The position numbers were made by a program, and so were the translations under genes. Source: Acetobacterium sp. (lineage in GTDB: Bacteria; Bacillota; Clostridia; Eubacteriales; Eubacteriaceae). Taken from it: a stretch of 58,157 nt of DNA. The stretch's first letter is position 1. Every line of letters begins with the position of its first letter. The notes under the pieces were generated by a model. That model was not told where the DNA came from, did no database searches, and worked only from the letters and a program-made list of their open reading frames with translations. Location of the stretch: contig NZ_JAUSPS010000006.1 of the NCBI RefSeq assembly GCF_030652775.1, positions 1 through 58,157 of the forward strand, in the 5' to 3' direction. Positions 1-8,335 of this stretch are shown here, in pieces.

Positions 1-420
1 AATCGGAATCTGAAAAAAAAAGGTTAAAATTAAGATGCTCATGGCCAATAAGTTAGCTGGCAAAGAAATAGTCGCTTGATCAAATAATCCCATCATGGCA
101 ATACCCAACATAAAAATCAGACTGGAAAATAAAAACAGTAAACTCACATAGAGTGTTTTGCCAATCCAGAACAATGCTTTTTCTTTTGGATAGAGAAATA
201 GCCCTTTATATTCAAGATTCTTATCCCGACCGATGATCATCGCCGCTAAAATAGCGATAAGTCCGGGTAGAAACATGACCACCCACCAATTATAGGCGCC
301 ATTTTGTCCCCCTCCCAAAAAATAACAGAGCAGCAGTGTCATAATGGGTGCCAGAATAACAAATTTGTTCACCGCTGACCGTTTACTTTTCTGAAACTCG
401 GATTTTATGATGGCTAACAT
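1..420 (-). CDS. ABC transporter permease, lantibiotic-immunity (MutE/EpiE) type, partial
   Basis: This is the N-terminal part of an integral membrane permease that runs off the left edge; 140 codons are present without a stop. The translation begins MLAIIKSEFQKSKRS, a cytoplasmic lead typical of ABC-2-type permeases. Hydrophobic segments follow (around residues 20-35, 48-62, 88-108 and 118-140), separated by a polar stretch containing YPKEKALFW. The ATG overlaps the stop of the upstream ATPase gene by 7 bases (414-420), so the two are translationally coupled and probably form one exporter. The family resemblance is to permeases that expel lantibiotics or bacitracin-like peptides; the substrate is inference. 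I see no lantibiotic precursor or two-component system inside the window, but those often lie on the missing side. Confidence 0.7.
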   Translation of the reverse strand, partial: MLAIIKSEFQKSKRSAVNKFVILAPIMTLLLCYFLGGGQNGAYNWWVVMFLPGLIAILAAMIIGRDKNLEYKGLFLYPKEKALFWIGKTLYVSLLFLFSSLIFMLGIAMMGLFDQATISLPANLLAMSILILTFFFQIPI

Positions 421-1124
421 GCGCGTTCACCCGCACTTTTTCGGATCACATCCATAAATATCTTCTCCAAATCCTCACCTCTTTGGACGGCGCCCTGATA
501 GCCCACGACCCCATCAGCGATGATTGAGACCTCATCTGCAACCAGTGCCACTTCTGATAGAATATGACTGGAAAGAATGACCGTGATCCCATGAGATGGG
601 AAGGAACGGATTAATTCTCGCAATTCTTCGATCCCCACCGGGTCAAGACCATTGGTTGGTTCATCTAGAATCAACAGCCGGGGATTATTAATAATGGCTA
701 AACCAATTCCTAAACGTTGCTTCATACCCATCGAGAAATTTCTCGTTTTCTTTTTGCCGGCACTTTCCAGGCCAATCAGCGATAACACTTCCTCGGCTCT
801 TGAGCTGGGTAGTTCATAAAGGGTACACGCCACCTTCAAGTTTTCCATGGCAGTCAGATTAGGATAAATACCCGGATTTTCAATCAGGGCGCCAATTTTA
901 GCTAAGTCTTTTCTTTCCCAGGGGGTATCTTCAAACAGGATCTCCCCATCCGTCGGCCTGATCAGTCCGGTGATCATTTTTAGCAGGGTTGACTTCCCCG
1001 CGCCATTTGGCCCCAGCAGACCATAAACCGAGTTTTCTTTTACCTTAATTGACAGGTCATTGACCGCTTTTTGATTCTTAAATTGTTTCGTCAATTGTTT
1101 TGTTTCTAAAATTATTTTTTCCAT
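414..1124 (-). CDS. ABC transporter ATP-binding protein, lantibiotic-immunity (MutF/BcrA) type
   Basis: A 236-residue nucleotide-binding subunit that would power export by the membrane partner encoded immediately downstream. It contains a Walker A motif (GPNGAGKST, about residues 38-46), a Q-loop region (ALIENPGIYPNLTA), an ABC signature of the form FSMGMKQRLGI, a Walker B LLILDEPTNGLD and a switch histidine in ILSSHILSEV. The short length, the YGLLGPNGAGKS start and the C-terminal regulatory stretch fit the BcrA/MutF branch that protects against peptide antibiotics. A GGGAGAAACTG site precedes the ATG. The gene follows a terminator at 1297-1336 and therefore probably has its own promoter in 1125-1290, where I could not pick a convincing one. 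Confidence 0.85.
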   Translation of the reverse strand: MEKIILETKQLTKQFKNQKAVNDLSIKVKENSVYGLLGPNGAGKSTLLKMITGLIRPTDGEILFEDTPWERKDLAKIGALIENPGIYPNLTAMENLKVACTLYELPSSRAEEVLSLIGLESAGKKKTRNFSMGMKQRLGIGLAIINNPRLLILDEPTNGLDPVGIEELRELIRSFPSHGITVILSSHILSEVALVADEVSIIADGVVGYQGAVQRGEDLEKIFMDVIRKSAGERAC

Positions 1125-1438
1125 CAGTTTCTCCCATTTGTTTGATTATTTAGTTGCCTTACTAACAATCTTACAAAGCAAATATAAGGAATTGATAAGG
1201 CTACGAAAAATTTTGCAACTTAAGTAGCTTATTTGGTTCCAATGCTTACTTATGCATTTGAATTTCTTTTGACAAAGTGCAGCAGACAACGCAAAAAGAA
1301 AAAACAACCGACTGATACAAAGTCGGCTGTTTTTTTGGTGAGGTGGATGTTATTACCTTAATAATTTAGTCCATGAACCTTGAAATAAGGTTGAAAAAGA
1401 AAGCTGTCTTCTAAAACTTGATCAAATAACCTTGTCGA
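1125..1438. other. Intergenic region between gdhA and the ABC exporter
   Basis: No open frame here looks like a gene. The only clear element is the hairpin terminator near 1300-1336. The AT-rich part at 1141-1260 probably holds the minus-strand promoter of the exporter, but I found no paired -35/-10 boxes that I trust. Confidence 0.6.
1297..1336 (-). terminator. Bidirectional intrinsic terminator after gdhA
   Basis: A 10-bp stem (1304-1313 with 1321-1330, one G-U pair) has a 7-base loop. It is flanked by an A-rich tract on the left and seven T on the right, so it can stop transcripts from either side. The natural client is gdhA on the minus strand. Confidence 0.75.
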
Positions 1439-2698
1439 TCAGGGAAAAATTCCTTTGATTTCTTCGGCGTAGATCAATCGTTTCAGGGCGATGATATAAG
1501 CGGCCATCCGCAATGAACACTGTGATTGCTGACTTTCTTCGAGAATCTCGACAAAAGCGGCCGACATAATTTTTTCCAGCGTTTTATTGACCTGATCCCG
1601 ATTCCAGGTTAAGATCTGAATATTCTGAACCCACTCAAAGTAAGAGACAATGACGCCGCCGCTATTGGCAAAGATATCCGGCATCAGCACAATGCCCCGT
1701 TCTTCCAATAGCGCATCAGCTTCCACGCTGGTGGGTCCATTGGCGCCTTCAATGATATAGGAGCATTGCAGTTTTCCAGCATTTTCAGCATTGATCTGAT
1801 TCTCCAGCGCCGCCGGGATCAGGACATCACATTTGCAGGTCAGGACCGCTTCATGAGAAATATGGCTGACTCCCGCTTTCTGATAATCCTTTAACTGTTT
1901 GCCTTTAATCTCCAGGAACTCCGATATTTCATCGGCATCGAGACCGTTTTCGCAGTAGATGCCCCCGGAAACATCGCTTAAGGCAACAATTTTACTGCCG
2001 CGATGACCCAGAATCCGGGCCGCATTGCCACCGACATTGCCCATCCCCGAAATCGCCACCGAGACATCCGAAAGCTGCTTGCCATCCCGTTCCAGAATCA
2101 GTTTGGTACTGATGGCCACGCCGCGACCGGTGGCTGAATTCCGTCCTTTGGAGCCGCCCAGTTCCAATGGTTTCCCGGTAACCACCCCGGGACAGGGCTT
2201 GCCTTTTAACATGCTGTAGGTATCCAAAATCCAGGCCATCGTTTGGGCGTTGGTGTTGACGTCCGGGGCCGGGATGTCGGTATCGGCACCAATCAGCGGT
2301 TCGATGGCAAAGGCGTAGCGCCTGGTCAATTTGCGCAGTTCCCGTTGGGACAGGTTATTGGGATCAACCCGTACCCCGCCTTTGGCTCCGCCATAGGGAA
2401 TATTGACCACCGCACATTTTAGCGACATCCAGGTTGCCAGGGCCTTCACTTCATTTAAATTACAATCCTGATGAAAACGGATCCCGCCTTTAAAGGGCCC
2501 CCGGATATTGGAGTGCTGCACCCGATACCCTTCAAACACCTGCACTGTTCCATCATCCATTTCTACTGGCAAATATACCTTTGTTTCCCGCTGGGGATTC
2601 TTTATGATATCAAACATATATTGATTCATCCCGCCAATTTCCATTGCCTCTGTCATTACATCTACCACGTTCAAATATGGATCATAGAATTCTCTCAT
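1439..2698 (-). CDS. gdhA: NAD(P)-dependent glutamate dehydrogenase
   Basis: A 419-residue hexameric-type glutamate dehydrogenase interconverting glutamate with 2-oxoglutarate and ammonia in the cytoplasm. The catalytic lysine sits in PYGGAKGG (K106) and the conserved aspartate in APDVNT (D146). The Rossmann motif SGMGNVGG (about 217-224) belongs to the C-terminal dinucleotide domain, and the glutamate-binding lysine lies in GPFKGGIRFH. Length and motifs match the roughly 420-residue bacterial/archaeal class, usually NAD-linked for catabolism; cofactor choice cannot be read with certainty. The ATG follows AGGAGATATTTGT. The gene is divergent from an Lrp-type regulator and has a good promoter whose -35 overlaps an inverted repeat, so local regulation by amino acid supply is likely. 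Confidence 0.93.
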   Translation of the reverse strand: MREFYDPYLNVVDVMTEAMEIGGMNQYMFDIIKNPQRETKVYLPVEMDDGTVQVFEGYRVQHSNIRGPFKGGIRFHQDCNLNEVKALATWMSLKCAVVNIPYGGAKGGVRVDPNNLSQRELRKLTRRYAFAIEPLIGADTDIPAPDVNTNAQTMAWILDTYSMLKGKPCPGVVTGKPLELGGSKGRNSATGRGVAISTKLILERDGKQLSDVSVAISGMGNVGGNAARILGHRGSKIVALSDVSGGIYCENGLDADEISEFLEIKGKQLKDYQKAGVSHISHEAVLTCKCDVLIPAALENQINAENAGKLQCSYIIEGANGPTSVEADALLEERGIVLMPDIFANSGGVIVSYFEWVQNIQILTWNRDQVNKTLEKIMSAAFVEILEESQQSQCSLRMAAYIIALKRLIYAEEIKGIFP

Positions 2699-2746
2699 AC
2701 AAATATCTCCTGTTTATGAATTGTTGCGGCACATCAACTGAAAACA

Positions 2747-2776
2747 ATCATAAACTTAAAGCATTTACATTGTCAA
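2747..2776 (-). promoter_or_regulatory. sigma-A promoter of gdhA
   Basis: On the minus strand TTGACA (2771-2776) is followed after 18 bases by TATGAT (2747-2752). It lies about 50 bases upstream of the gdhA start codon. Confidence 0.7.
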
Positions 2777-2790
2777 TCACGCAATGTAAA
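2764..2790. promoter_or_regulatory. Perfect 9-bp inverted repeat over the gdhA -35 box (putative operator)
   Basis: TTTACATTG (2764-2772) and CAATGTAAA (2782-2790) are exact reverse complements separated by 9 bases. The left arm overlaps the -35 hexamer of gdhA. The neighbouring divergent Lrp/AsnC regulator is the obvious candidate ligand, but binding is inference. Confidence 0.5.
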
Positions 2791-2847
2791 ACGATGATAC
2801 TTAATTATTTTAAGCGTATATACCTAATTTAAAAAGTTTTTTCGCTT

Positions 2848-2874
2848 TTGAACTTAATTTAATTATGCTACAAT
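2848..2874 (+). promoter_or_regulatory. Possible promoter of the Lrp/AsnC gene
   Basis: TTGAAC (2848-2853) and TACAAT (2869-2874) are separated by 15 bases, shorter than ideal. They sit about 75 bases before the start codon. Confidence 0.3.
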
Positions 2875-2950
2875 ATTGTAACGTATATTCGCTATTTTAC
2901 ATCAACAATCCATTTTCATTTATTTTCAAAGATGTCAGGAGATTAAAACT

Positions 2951-3406
2951 ATGAAAAACAAGTTACTGGATGCCATCGATCTGCAGATATTAAATCTGCT
3001 CCAGAAAAATGGCCGGATCTCAATCAAAGAACTGGCGGCCCAGGTCTATCTTTCCTCCCCGGCGGTTTCTTCCCGGATTGAACAGTTGGAAAAAAACGAC
3101 TATATTTGCGGCTACCAGGCGGTGGTGAATCCCATCAAAATGGGCTATCATATTAAAGCTTTTGTCAATCTCGAAGTGGAGCCGGTCTGCAAAAAAGAAT
3201 TTTATCCCTACATTCAGACCTGCAACAACGTCATTGAATGCAATTGTGTCACCGGTGATTATTCCATGCTGCTGGAGGTTCTTTTCCCCAGCACCAGCGA
3301 ATTGGATAGCTTCATCGGTGAACTGCAACGATTCGGCCGGACCAAAACACTGATTGTCTTTTCAACTTCGGTGGAACACCGGGGCATTGATTTTTCGCTG
3401 GAGTAA
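2951..3406 (+). CDS. Lrp/AsnC family transcriptional regulator
   Basis: A 151-residue feast/famine-type regulator. Residues 1-60 form the winged helix-turn-helix (LDAIDLQILNLLQKNGRISIKELA, then LSSPAVSSRIEQLE as recognition helix). The rest is the RAM/ACT-like ligand-binding and oligomerisation domain, with the conserved CNNVIECNCVTGDYSMLLEV stretch. A GTCAGGAGATTAAAACT leader supplies the ribosome binding site. The gene is divergent from gdhA, so control of glutamate dehydrogenase, plus autoregulation, is the simplest reading. The ligand, probably an amino acid, is unknown. It faces away from the glycine operon and could also serve it. Confidence 0.9.
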   Translation: MKNKLLDAIDLQILNLLQKNGRISIKELAAQVYLSSPAVSSRIEQLEKNDYICGYQAVVNPIKMGYHIKAFVNLEVEPVCKKEFYPYIQTCNNVIECNCVTGDYSMLLEVLFPSTSELDSFIGELQRFGRTKTLIVFSTSVEHRGIDFSLE

Positions 3407-3529
3407 TAGACTTAGCGAACTAATTTAGGTTACCCATTACCTCGTCTGCTTATGTCCCCTTGTGACTCTTTAGAAGGCATCGATCCACAAGCGATCATAA
3501 GAAGACTGGTTCGATTCATTCTACCGAGC

Positions 3530-3604
3530 TTATTTGAGCAGCATCTTATTGACCGCATTAATCATTGCCAAAGCACTGGCCCGCATCACATCCTGTTCAT
3601 CAAC
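3530..3604 (-). pseudogene. Possible C-terminal relic of a LeuA-like (2-isopropylmalate/homocitrate synthase family) gene
   Basis: After an in-frame TAG at 3605-3607, 24 sense codons run to a TAA at 3530-3532 and read VDEQDVMRASALAMINAVNK plus four more residues. The pattern, an acidic turn, then a helix ASALAxINAVNKxLL and an immediate end, resembles the extreme C-terminus of LeuA-type synthases. No start codon, ribosome binding site or upstream body is present. I read it as a scar of a deleted gene; chance resemblance cannot be excluded at this length. Confidence 0.3.
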
Positions 3605-3610
3605 CTAATA

Positions 3611-3645
3611 AAACAGAAAAAGCAGCCGTTCAATGAACCGCTGCT
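3611..3645 (-). terminator. Intrinsic terminator of the gcv-sda operon
   Basis: On the minus strand a 12-bp stem with one mismatch (3634-3645 with 3621-3632) is followed by TTTTTCTGTTTTATT. It lies about 215 bases beyond the sdaAA stop and is the first terminator after the six-gene operon. Confidence 0.65.
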
Positions 3646-3860
3646 TCTAATAGTAAAGTGAAAAAGATGTCGAAACTTTTATCACTTCACAAATTTTAAC
3701 TTGTTAAGCTTAACTTTCTCTGTAAGCATACGTTTACTTAAGCATATGTTAAAAAAAGATGAAAATTACTGTAATTTATTTCTAGAGACTCCCAAACTTT
3801 TTCACAACAAGCTTAAATCCCGCCAATTTTTGATTTTAATCCGATTATTCCATCACTGAG

Positions 3861-4736
3861 TCAGCGTAAAATATCCCGGGCGATTTTCTTCCCGGTGGGG
3901 GTGTCGGCCAGACCCCCTTCCGCCGTTTCTTTTAAAGATTTTGGCATGGCATCCCCGATGGCCTTCATGGCGCCAATCACCTCGTCCACTGGGATGGTGC
4001 TCTCAATACCAGCTAAGGCCATCTCTGCGGCAATCAGGGCATTAGCAGCGCCACTGGCATTGCGCTTGACACAGGGCACCTCTACCAATCCGGCAACCGG
4101 ATCACAGACCAGTCCCAGCACGCTTTTCAGAGCGATGGCACAGGCATTAGCGCACATTTGCGGGGTGCCACCCATTAATTCAACGGCCGCCGCCGCAGCC
4201 ATCGCCGCTGCACTCCCGCATTCCGCCTGGCAACCACCTTCCGCCCCGGAAATGCTGGCCTTTTTGGCAATCACCATGCCGAGTCCTGCGGCGGTAAAAA
4301 GACTCATCACCACCTGGTTCTCTGACAAATCGTTTTCTTCTTTCAAGGTCAAAAGAACGGCCGGAATAATCCCGCAGGATCCGGCTGTGGGCGCAGCCAC
4401 AATTCTGCCCATACAGGCGTTCACTTCGGCAATCGCCAGCGCCTTGGCCAGAGTTTCACTGAGCACCTTGCCACTGAGGGTTTGGCCCGCATTAACCGAC
4501 TGTCTCATTTTATTGGCATCACCGCCACTGAGTCCGCTGGCTGATTTACTCACTGCGGTAAGGCCTTTAGTAGCTGCTTCCGCCATCACCTGAAGGCTTT
4601 TCCGCATTTCTTCCATGAGTTCTTCCCGGGATCGTTCCATTTGCAGGGCCTGATCCTCTAACACCAACTCGGAAATCATTTTTCCTTTTTTTTTCGCTTT
4701 GTCCGCCAGTTCCTGTATCGAATCATAACTAATCAT
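3861..4736 (-). CDS. sdaAA: L-serine dehydratase, iron-sulfur-dependent, alpha subunit
   Basis: A 291-residue alpha subunit of the oxygen-sensitive [4Fe-4S] L-serine dehydratase, which deaminates serine to pyruvate and ammonia. Conserved cysteines occur in NACMGRI (C108), GSCGI (C121), GGCQAECG (C169, C173) and at C211 and C222; some of these ligate the cluster in this family. The glycine/alanine-rich core (APTAGSCGIIPAV, GLGMVIAKKASISGAEGG) is characteristic. The gene lies 8 bases after sdaAB and begins with ATG after TAGGAGCGAAG. As the last gene of the operon it would turn serine made from glycine into pyruvate. Confidence 0.95.
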   Translation of the reverse strand: MISYDSIQELADKAKKKGKMISELVLEDQALQMERSREELMEEMRKSLQVMAEAATKGLTAVSKSASGLSGGDANKMRQSVNAGQTLSGKVLSETLAKALAIAEVNACMGRIVAAPTAGSCGIIPAVLLTLKEENDLSENQVVMSLFTAAGLGMVIAKKASISGAEGGCQAECGSAAAMAAAAAVELMGGTPQMCANACAIALKSVLGLVCDPVAGLVEVPCVKRNASGAANALIAAEMALAGIESTIPVDEVIGAMKAIGDAMPKSLKETAEGGLADTPTGKKIARDILR

Positions 4737-4744
4737 CTTCGCTC

Positions 4745-5407
4745 CTAATAGATTGGCTCAATTAATACAGCCTTTTTCACCGTCTTCACCGCTTCGATTA
4801 AACTGATCTGCTCACCTTTAACGGCCTGATCGGTCTCAATCACCATCATCGCCTCCCCGCCACGATGGGAACGGTACATATTCAACTCGGCAATGTTAAT
4901 CCCCTGATCCGCCAGCAGATTGGTCACCGCCGCAATCACCCCGGGGGTATCGGTGTGAGGGATCAGTAGCGTATAATATTCACCATTGAATTTGACATTG
5001 ATCTCGTTGATCCGGTTGACCACAATTCGGCCGCCACCCACTGACGAGCCCTGGACAATGGTTTTTTTACCGGTTTGATCAACCGCTGAAATCAGGGCCG
5101 TGTTGGGATGAACTTCTTTATTTTGAGACTTCCTGAATTTAAACGTCATTCCCAGCTCCCGGGCCAGCTCCAGACTGTCCTTAATCCGCTCATCATCGGG
5201 CGCCATACCGAGCAGCCCGGCAATAATCGCTTTATCGGTACCGTGGCCCTTATAGGTTTGGGCAAAGGAGCCATAAAGCTCAATGGTCACCACTGCCGGC
5301 TGCCCACCGGAAACCGCTCGGGCTATTTTTCCGATCCGCACCGCTCCGGCCGTATGGGAACTGGACGGGCCCACCATAATCGGTCCGATAATATCAAATA
5401 CATTCAT
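4745..5407 (-). CDS. sdaAB: L-serine dehydratase, iron-sulfur-dependent, beta subunit
   Basis: A 220-residue beta subunit. The N-terminal part carries the signature IGPIMVGPSSSHTAGAVRIG and the segment GSFAQTYKGHGTDKAIIAGLLG, which contribute to the serine site. The C-terminal portion (about 147-220) is an ACT domain beginning with YYTLLIPHTDTPGVIAAVTNLL, a likely amino-acid-sensing module. It pairs with the alpha subunit encoded 8 bases downstream. A GAGG site lies 5 bases before the ATG. A 115-base gap separates it from gcvPB, but I see no terminator there, so it should be cotranscribed. Confidence 0.94.
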   Translation of the reverse strand: MNVFDIIGPIMVGPSSSHTAGAVRIGKIARAVSGGQPAVVTIELYGSFAQTYKGHGTDKAIIAGLLGMAPDDERIKDSLELARELGMTFKFRKSQNKEVHPNTALISAVDQTGKKTIVQGSSVGGGRIVVNRINEINVKFNGEYYTLLIPHTDTPGVIAAVTNLLADQGINIAELNMYRSHRGGEAMMVIETDQAVKGEQISLIEAVKTVKKAVLIEPIY

Positions 5408-5522
5408 GCCAACCTCAATCTTCAGGCGTCAGCCAGTTTTTAAACACCAATCGCTGGTGTCGCGATCCATGATGCTCTTATCTTTTTACCCCGGAAATTA
5501 CTTTTTAAGCGATTACTCCTCT

Positions 5523-6983
5523 TTACACCTCTTTGACATACCGTAGTATCGGTTTACGTACCGCCTTGACCTCATCCAATCGTTTTACGATGGTGTCGTG
5601 GGGTGCTTCCTTTAACAGCTCCGGACTTGTTTCGGCTTCTCTGGCAATTTGCCGCATCGCTTCAATAAAATCGTCCAGGGTTTCCTTGCTTTCAGTCTCC
5701 GTCGGTTCAATCATCAACGCTTCTTTGACAATCAAGGGGAAATAAATCGTCGGCGGATGATAACCAAAATCAATCAGCCGTTTGGCAATGTCAAGGGCCG
5801 AAACCCCCAATTTCATCTGCTTCTGGGCTGAGAAGACGACTTCATGCATACAGGTCTTGCCGAAGGGCAATTCATAATCATCCTGAAGTCTGGCGCGGAT
5901 ATAATTGGCATTGAGCACCGCTGTTTCCGATGCTTCCCGAAGACCCACAGCCCCCAAGGAGCGGATGTAGGCAAATGCTTTAACCACTACCCCAAAATTG
6001 CCATAGAAAGATTTAACTCGTCCAATTGATAAGGGGCGGTTATGATCCAGAACATACTTATCAACGGCCCGTTCCACCACTGGCGCCGGCAGGAAGGGAA
6101 CCAACTCTTTTTTGACCCCCACCGGACCTGAACCTGGGCCGCCGCCGCCATGAGGGGTACTGAAGGTTTTGTGCAGATTAAGGTGCACCACATCAAAGCC
6201 CATGTCACCGGGGCGGGTCTTGCCCATAATGGCATTCATATTGGCCCCGTCATAATAGAGCAGTCCGCCCGCCTGATGGACAATCTCGGCTATTTCGACA
6301 ATGTTTTCTTCAAATAAGCCCAGGGTGCTGGGATTGGTGAGCATCAGCCCGGCAATCTCATCACTCATCACGGCCTTTAATGACGGGATGTCGACGCCGC
6401 CAGATTCGTTGGATTTCACTTCGATCACATCGAAGCCAACCACTGCCGCCGAAGCCGGATTGGTGCCATGGGATGAATCCGGCACGACGATTTTTTGTCG
6501 CTTCGTGTCACCCCGGTACTGATGATAGGCTTTGATAATCATCAGTCCGGCCATTTCACCATGGGCGCCAGCCGCCGGTTGCAGCGATACCCGGGCCATT
6601 CCGGTGATTTCCGCTAGCATCCGATCGGTTTGATAAAGGAGTTCCAGTGCGCCCTGAACGGTTTTTTCTGACTGATAAGGATGGATTCGCGAAAATCCGC
6701 TGTATCTGGCCACATCTTCATTAATCTTGGGATTATATTTCATCGTACAGGAACCCAGCGGGTAAAAGCCGGAATCCACACCGTGGTTCATTTTCGACAA
6801 GGCGGTAAAGTGCCGAACCGCATCCACCTCGCTGACTTCCGGCAGTTCTGCGGACTGCTGCCGCAAAAATGCGGCCGGAATGACGCTGGCAAGGTCCCTT
6901 TCCGGGACATCACAGACCGGTAACAGGCTGGTTCTGCGGCCCGGAACCGATTTTTCAAAAATCAGTGCTTCGTTCTTAATCAC
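5523..6983 (-). CDS. gcvPB: Glycine dehydrogenase (decarboxylating) subunit 2
   Basis: A 486-residue PLP-carrying half of the split P-protein. It decarboxylates glycine and transfers the aminomethyl group to lipoyl-GcvH. The PLP lysine lies in [20 protein letters not shown] (K272), and the [19 protein letters not shown] stretch near residues 68-86 is diagnostic of this subunit. Translation starts at GTG (6981-6983), overlapping the end of gcvPA by 8 bases, which signals tight coupling of the two halves. Length is normal for the bipartite (GcvPA/GcvPB) form found in Firmicutes, Thermotogae and archaea. Confidence 0.96.
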   Translation of the reverse strand: MIKNEALIFEKSVPGRRTSLLPVCDVPERDLASVIPAAFLRQQSAELPEVSEVDAVRHFTALSKMNHGVDSGFYPLGSCTMKYNPKINEDVARYSGFSRIHPYQSEKTVQGALELLYQTDRMLAEITGMARVSLQPAAGAHGEMAGLMIIKAYHQYRGDTKRQKIVVPDSSHGTNPASAAVVGFDVIEVKSNESGGVDIPSLKAVMSDEIAGLMLTNPSTLGLFEENIVEIAEIVHQAGGLLYYDGANMNAIMGKTRPGDMGFDVVHLNLHKTFSTPHGGGGPGSGPVGVKKELVPFLPAPVVERAVDKYVLDHNRPLSIGRVKSFYGNFGVVVKAFAYIRSLGAVGLREASETAVLNANYIRARLQDDYELPFGKTCMHEVVFSAQKQMKLGVSALDIAKRLIDFGYHPPTIYFPLIVKEALMIEPTETESKETLDDFIEAMRQIAREAETSPELLKEAPHDTIVKRLDEVKAVRKPILRYVKEV

Positions 6984-8322
6984 AATGGTTCACCGCCTTT
7001 TCTACTAAACTGTCCATTTCTGGTCGGGTCCGTTTTTCGGTCACCGCCAGCAACCAGCCGTTTTTTAGCTCCGGATACGATTTATCCAGCGCATAACCGC
7101 CGATAATATGATCCGCAAGCAAAGCATCGTTTAGTACATCGGTATCACCGGCGCTGGTCACTGTAAACTCCTTGAAAAAGGGAGCTGAAAAAACGGGCGC
7201 AAATTTTCCCGATTTGATCAGCTGGTCATATAGGTAATGGGCTTTGTTGAGGCAGAGGGTGGCCACTTCTTTTAACCCCTCCTTGCCGAGAACGGTCATG
7301 TAAATGGTCGCCGCCAAAGCATTTAAGGCCTGGTTGGAGCAGATGTTAGAAGTCGCCTTGTCCCGGCGGATATGCTGCTCTCTGGTCTGCAGGGTCAGCA
7401 CAAAGGCACGTTTGCCTTCAACATCGGTGGTCTGGCCAACGACCCGACCTGGCAGCTTCCGCATCAATGCTTTGGAGGTGGCCATGAAACCCAGACCCGG
7501 ACCGCCAAAACTGATCGGATTACCCAAACACTGGCCATCCCCAACGACAATATCGGCTCCCAGTTCGCCCGGGGATTTAAGGATTGCCAGCGAAATCGGA
7601 TCGACACTAGCAATCAGCAGCGCCTTATGCTGGTGTGCCAGTTCGGCAGCCTGACCAAGATCTTCAATGATGCCAAAAAAGTTGGGACTCTGAACAATAA
7701 CCGCCGCCGTTTGATCGGAACACGCTGCCGCCAGCGCATCTAGATCGATACTGCCATTGTGGTAGCCAATCTCTTTAACCGCAATGCCCTTGTAGTGCGC
7801 ATAGGTCTTTAACACTTCGCGGCTCTCAGGATGAACGGTATTGGCGATCAGCATCTCATTTCTGCCGGTCTGGCTAGCGGCCATAGCGACTGCCTCGGCC
7901 AGAGCGGTGGCACCATCATACATCGAGGCGTTGGCAATGTCCATGCCGGTCAGCTCACAGATCATCGACTGAAACTCGAAGATTGCCTGCAGGGTGCCCT
8001 GGCTGATTTCCGGCTGATAGGGGGTATAGGCAGTATAAAACTCCTGCCGCGAGATAAGATTACCGACTGCGCTAGGGATGAAATGATCATAGGCCCCGGC
8101 GCCGAGAAAACAGCTGGTGTCATCAAGATTTTTGTTTTTCTGGGACAGCTTTCGCAGAGCTGTTGTCAGTTCCAGTTCTGATAAGGCCGGTGGTAATTCC
8201 AGATCCCGGCTCAGACGCACCGCTTCCGGGATATCAGCAAAAAGTTCCTGGATCGAATCGTTTCCCATCTCTGAAAGCATGGCTTTTTGTTGCTCTTTGG
8301 TATTGGATATATAGGATGCCAC
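6976..8322 (-). CDS. gcvPA: Glycine dehydrogenase (decarboxylating) subunit 1
   Basis: A 448-residue N-terminal half of the P-protein. Typical stretches include [50 protein letters not shown] and [19 protein letters not shown]. It has the aminotransferase-like fold but lacks the PLP lysine, which the partner subunit supplies; together they form the active alpha2beta2 enzyme. The start is GTG at 8320-8322, 7 bases after an AAAGGGGG site. It sits 13 bases after the T-protein/SHMT fusion and overlaps gcvPB. Confidence 0.95.
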   Translation of the reverse strand: MASYISNTKEQQKAMLSEMGNDSIQELFADIPEAVRLSRDLELPPALSELELTTALRKLSQKNKNLDDTSCFLGAGAYDHFIPSAVGNLISRQEFYTAYTPYQPEISQGTLQAIFEFQSMICELTGMDIANASMYDGATALAEAVAMAASQTGRNEMLIANTVHPESREVLKTYAHYKGIAVKEIGYHNGSIDLDALAAACSDQTAAVIVQSPNFFGIIEDLGQAAELAHQHKALLIASVDPISLAILKSPGELGADIVVGDGQCLGNPISFGGPGLGFMATSKALMRKLPGRVVGQTTDVEGKRAFVLTLQTREQHIRRDKATSNICSNQALNALAATIYMTVLGKEGLKEVATLCLNKAHYLYDQLIKSGKFAPVFSAPFFKEFTVTSAGDTDVLNDALLADHIIGGYALDKSYPELKNGWLLAVTEKRTRPEMDSLVEKAVNHCD

Positions 8323-8335
8323 TCTTCTTCCCCCT

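Larger units (their letters stand above)
3407..3860. other. Intergenic region with a gene relic and the operon terminator
   Basis: The stretch contains the minus-strand terminator near 3611-3645 and a short relic at 3530-3604. The 200 bases between the terminator and the sdaAA stop are AT-rich and show no gene. A 69-codon plus-strand open frame at 3452-3661 lacks a ribosome binding site and resembles nothing I recognise. Confidence 0.55.

Noticed and set aside
3452-3661. 69-codon plus-strand open frame between lrp and sdaAA
   Set aside because: It has no ribosome binding site, runs through a terminator hairpin and reads as composition-driven sequence; the opposite strand explains the region better.
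3717-3752. Near-repeat of GCATACG/GCATATG motifs downstream of sdaAA
   Set aside because: The arms are short and imperfect, and no promoter or gene is nearby that would use them.
3895-4593. 232-codon open frame antisense to sdaAA
   Set aside because: It is the complementary-strand shadow of a well-supported enzyme gene, rich in Ala/Pro/Ser as such shadows are.
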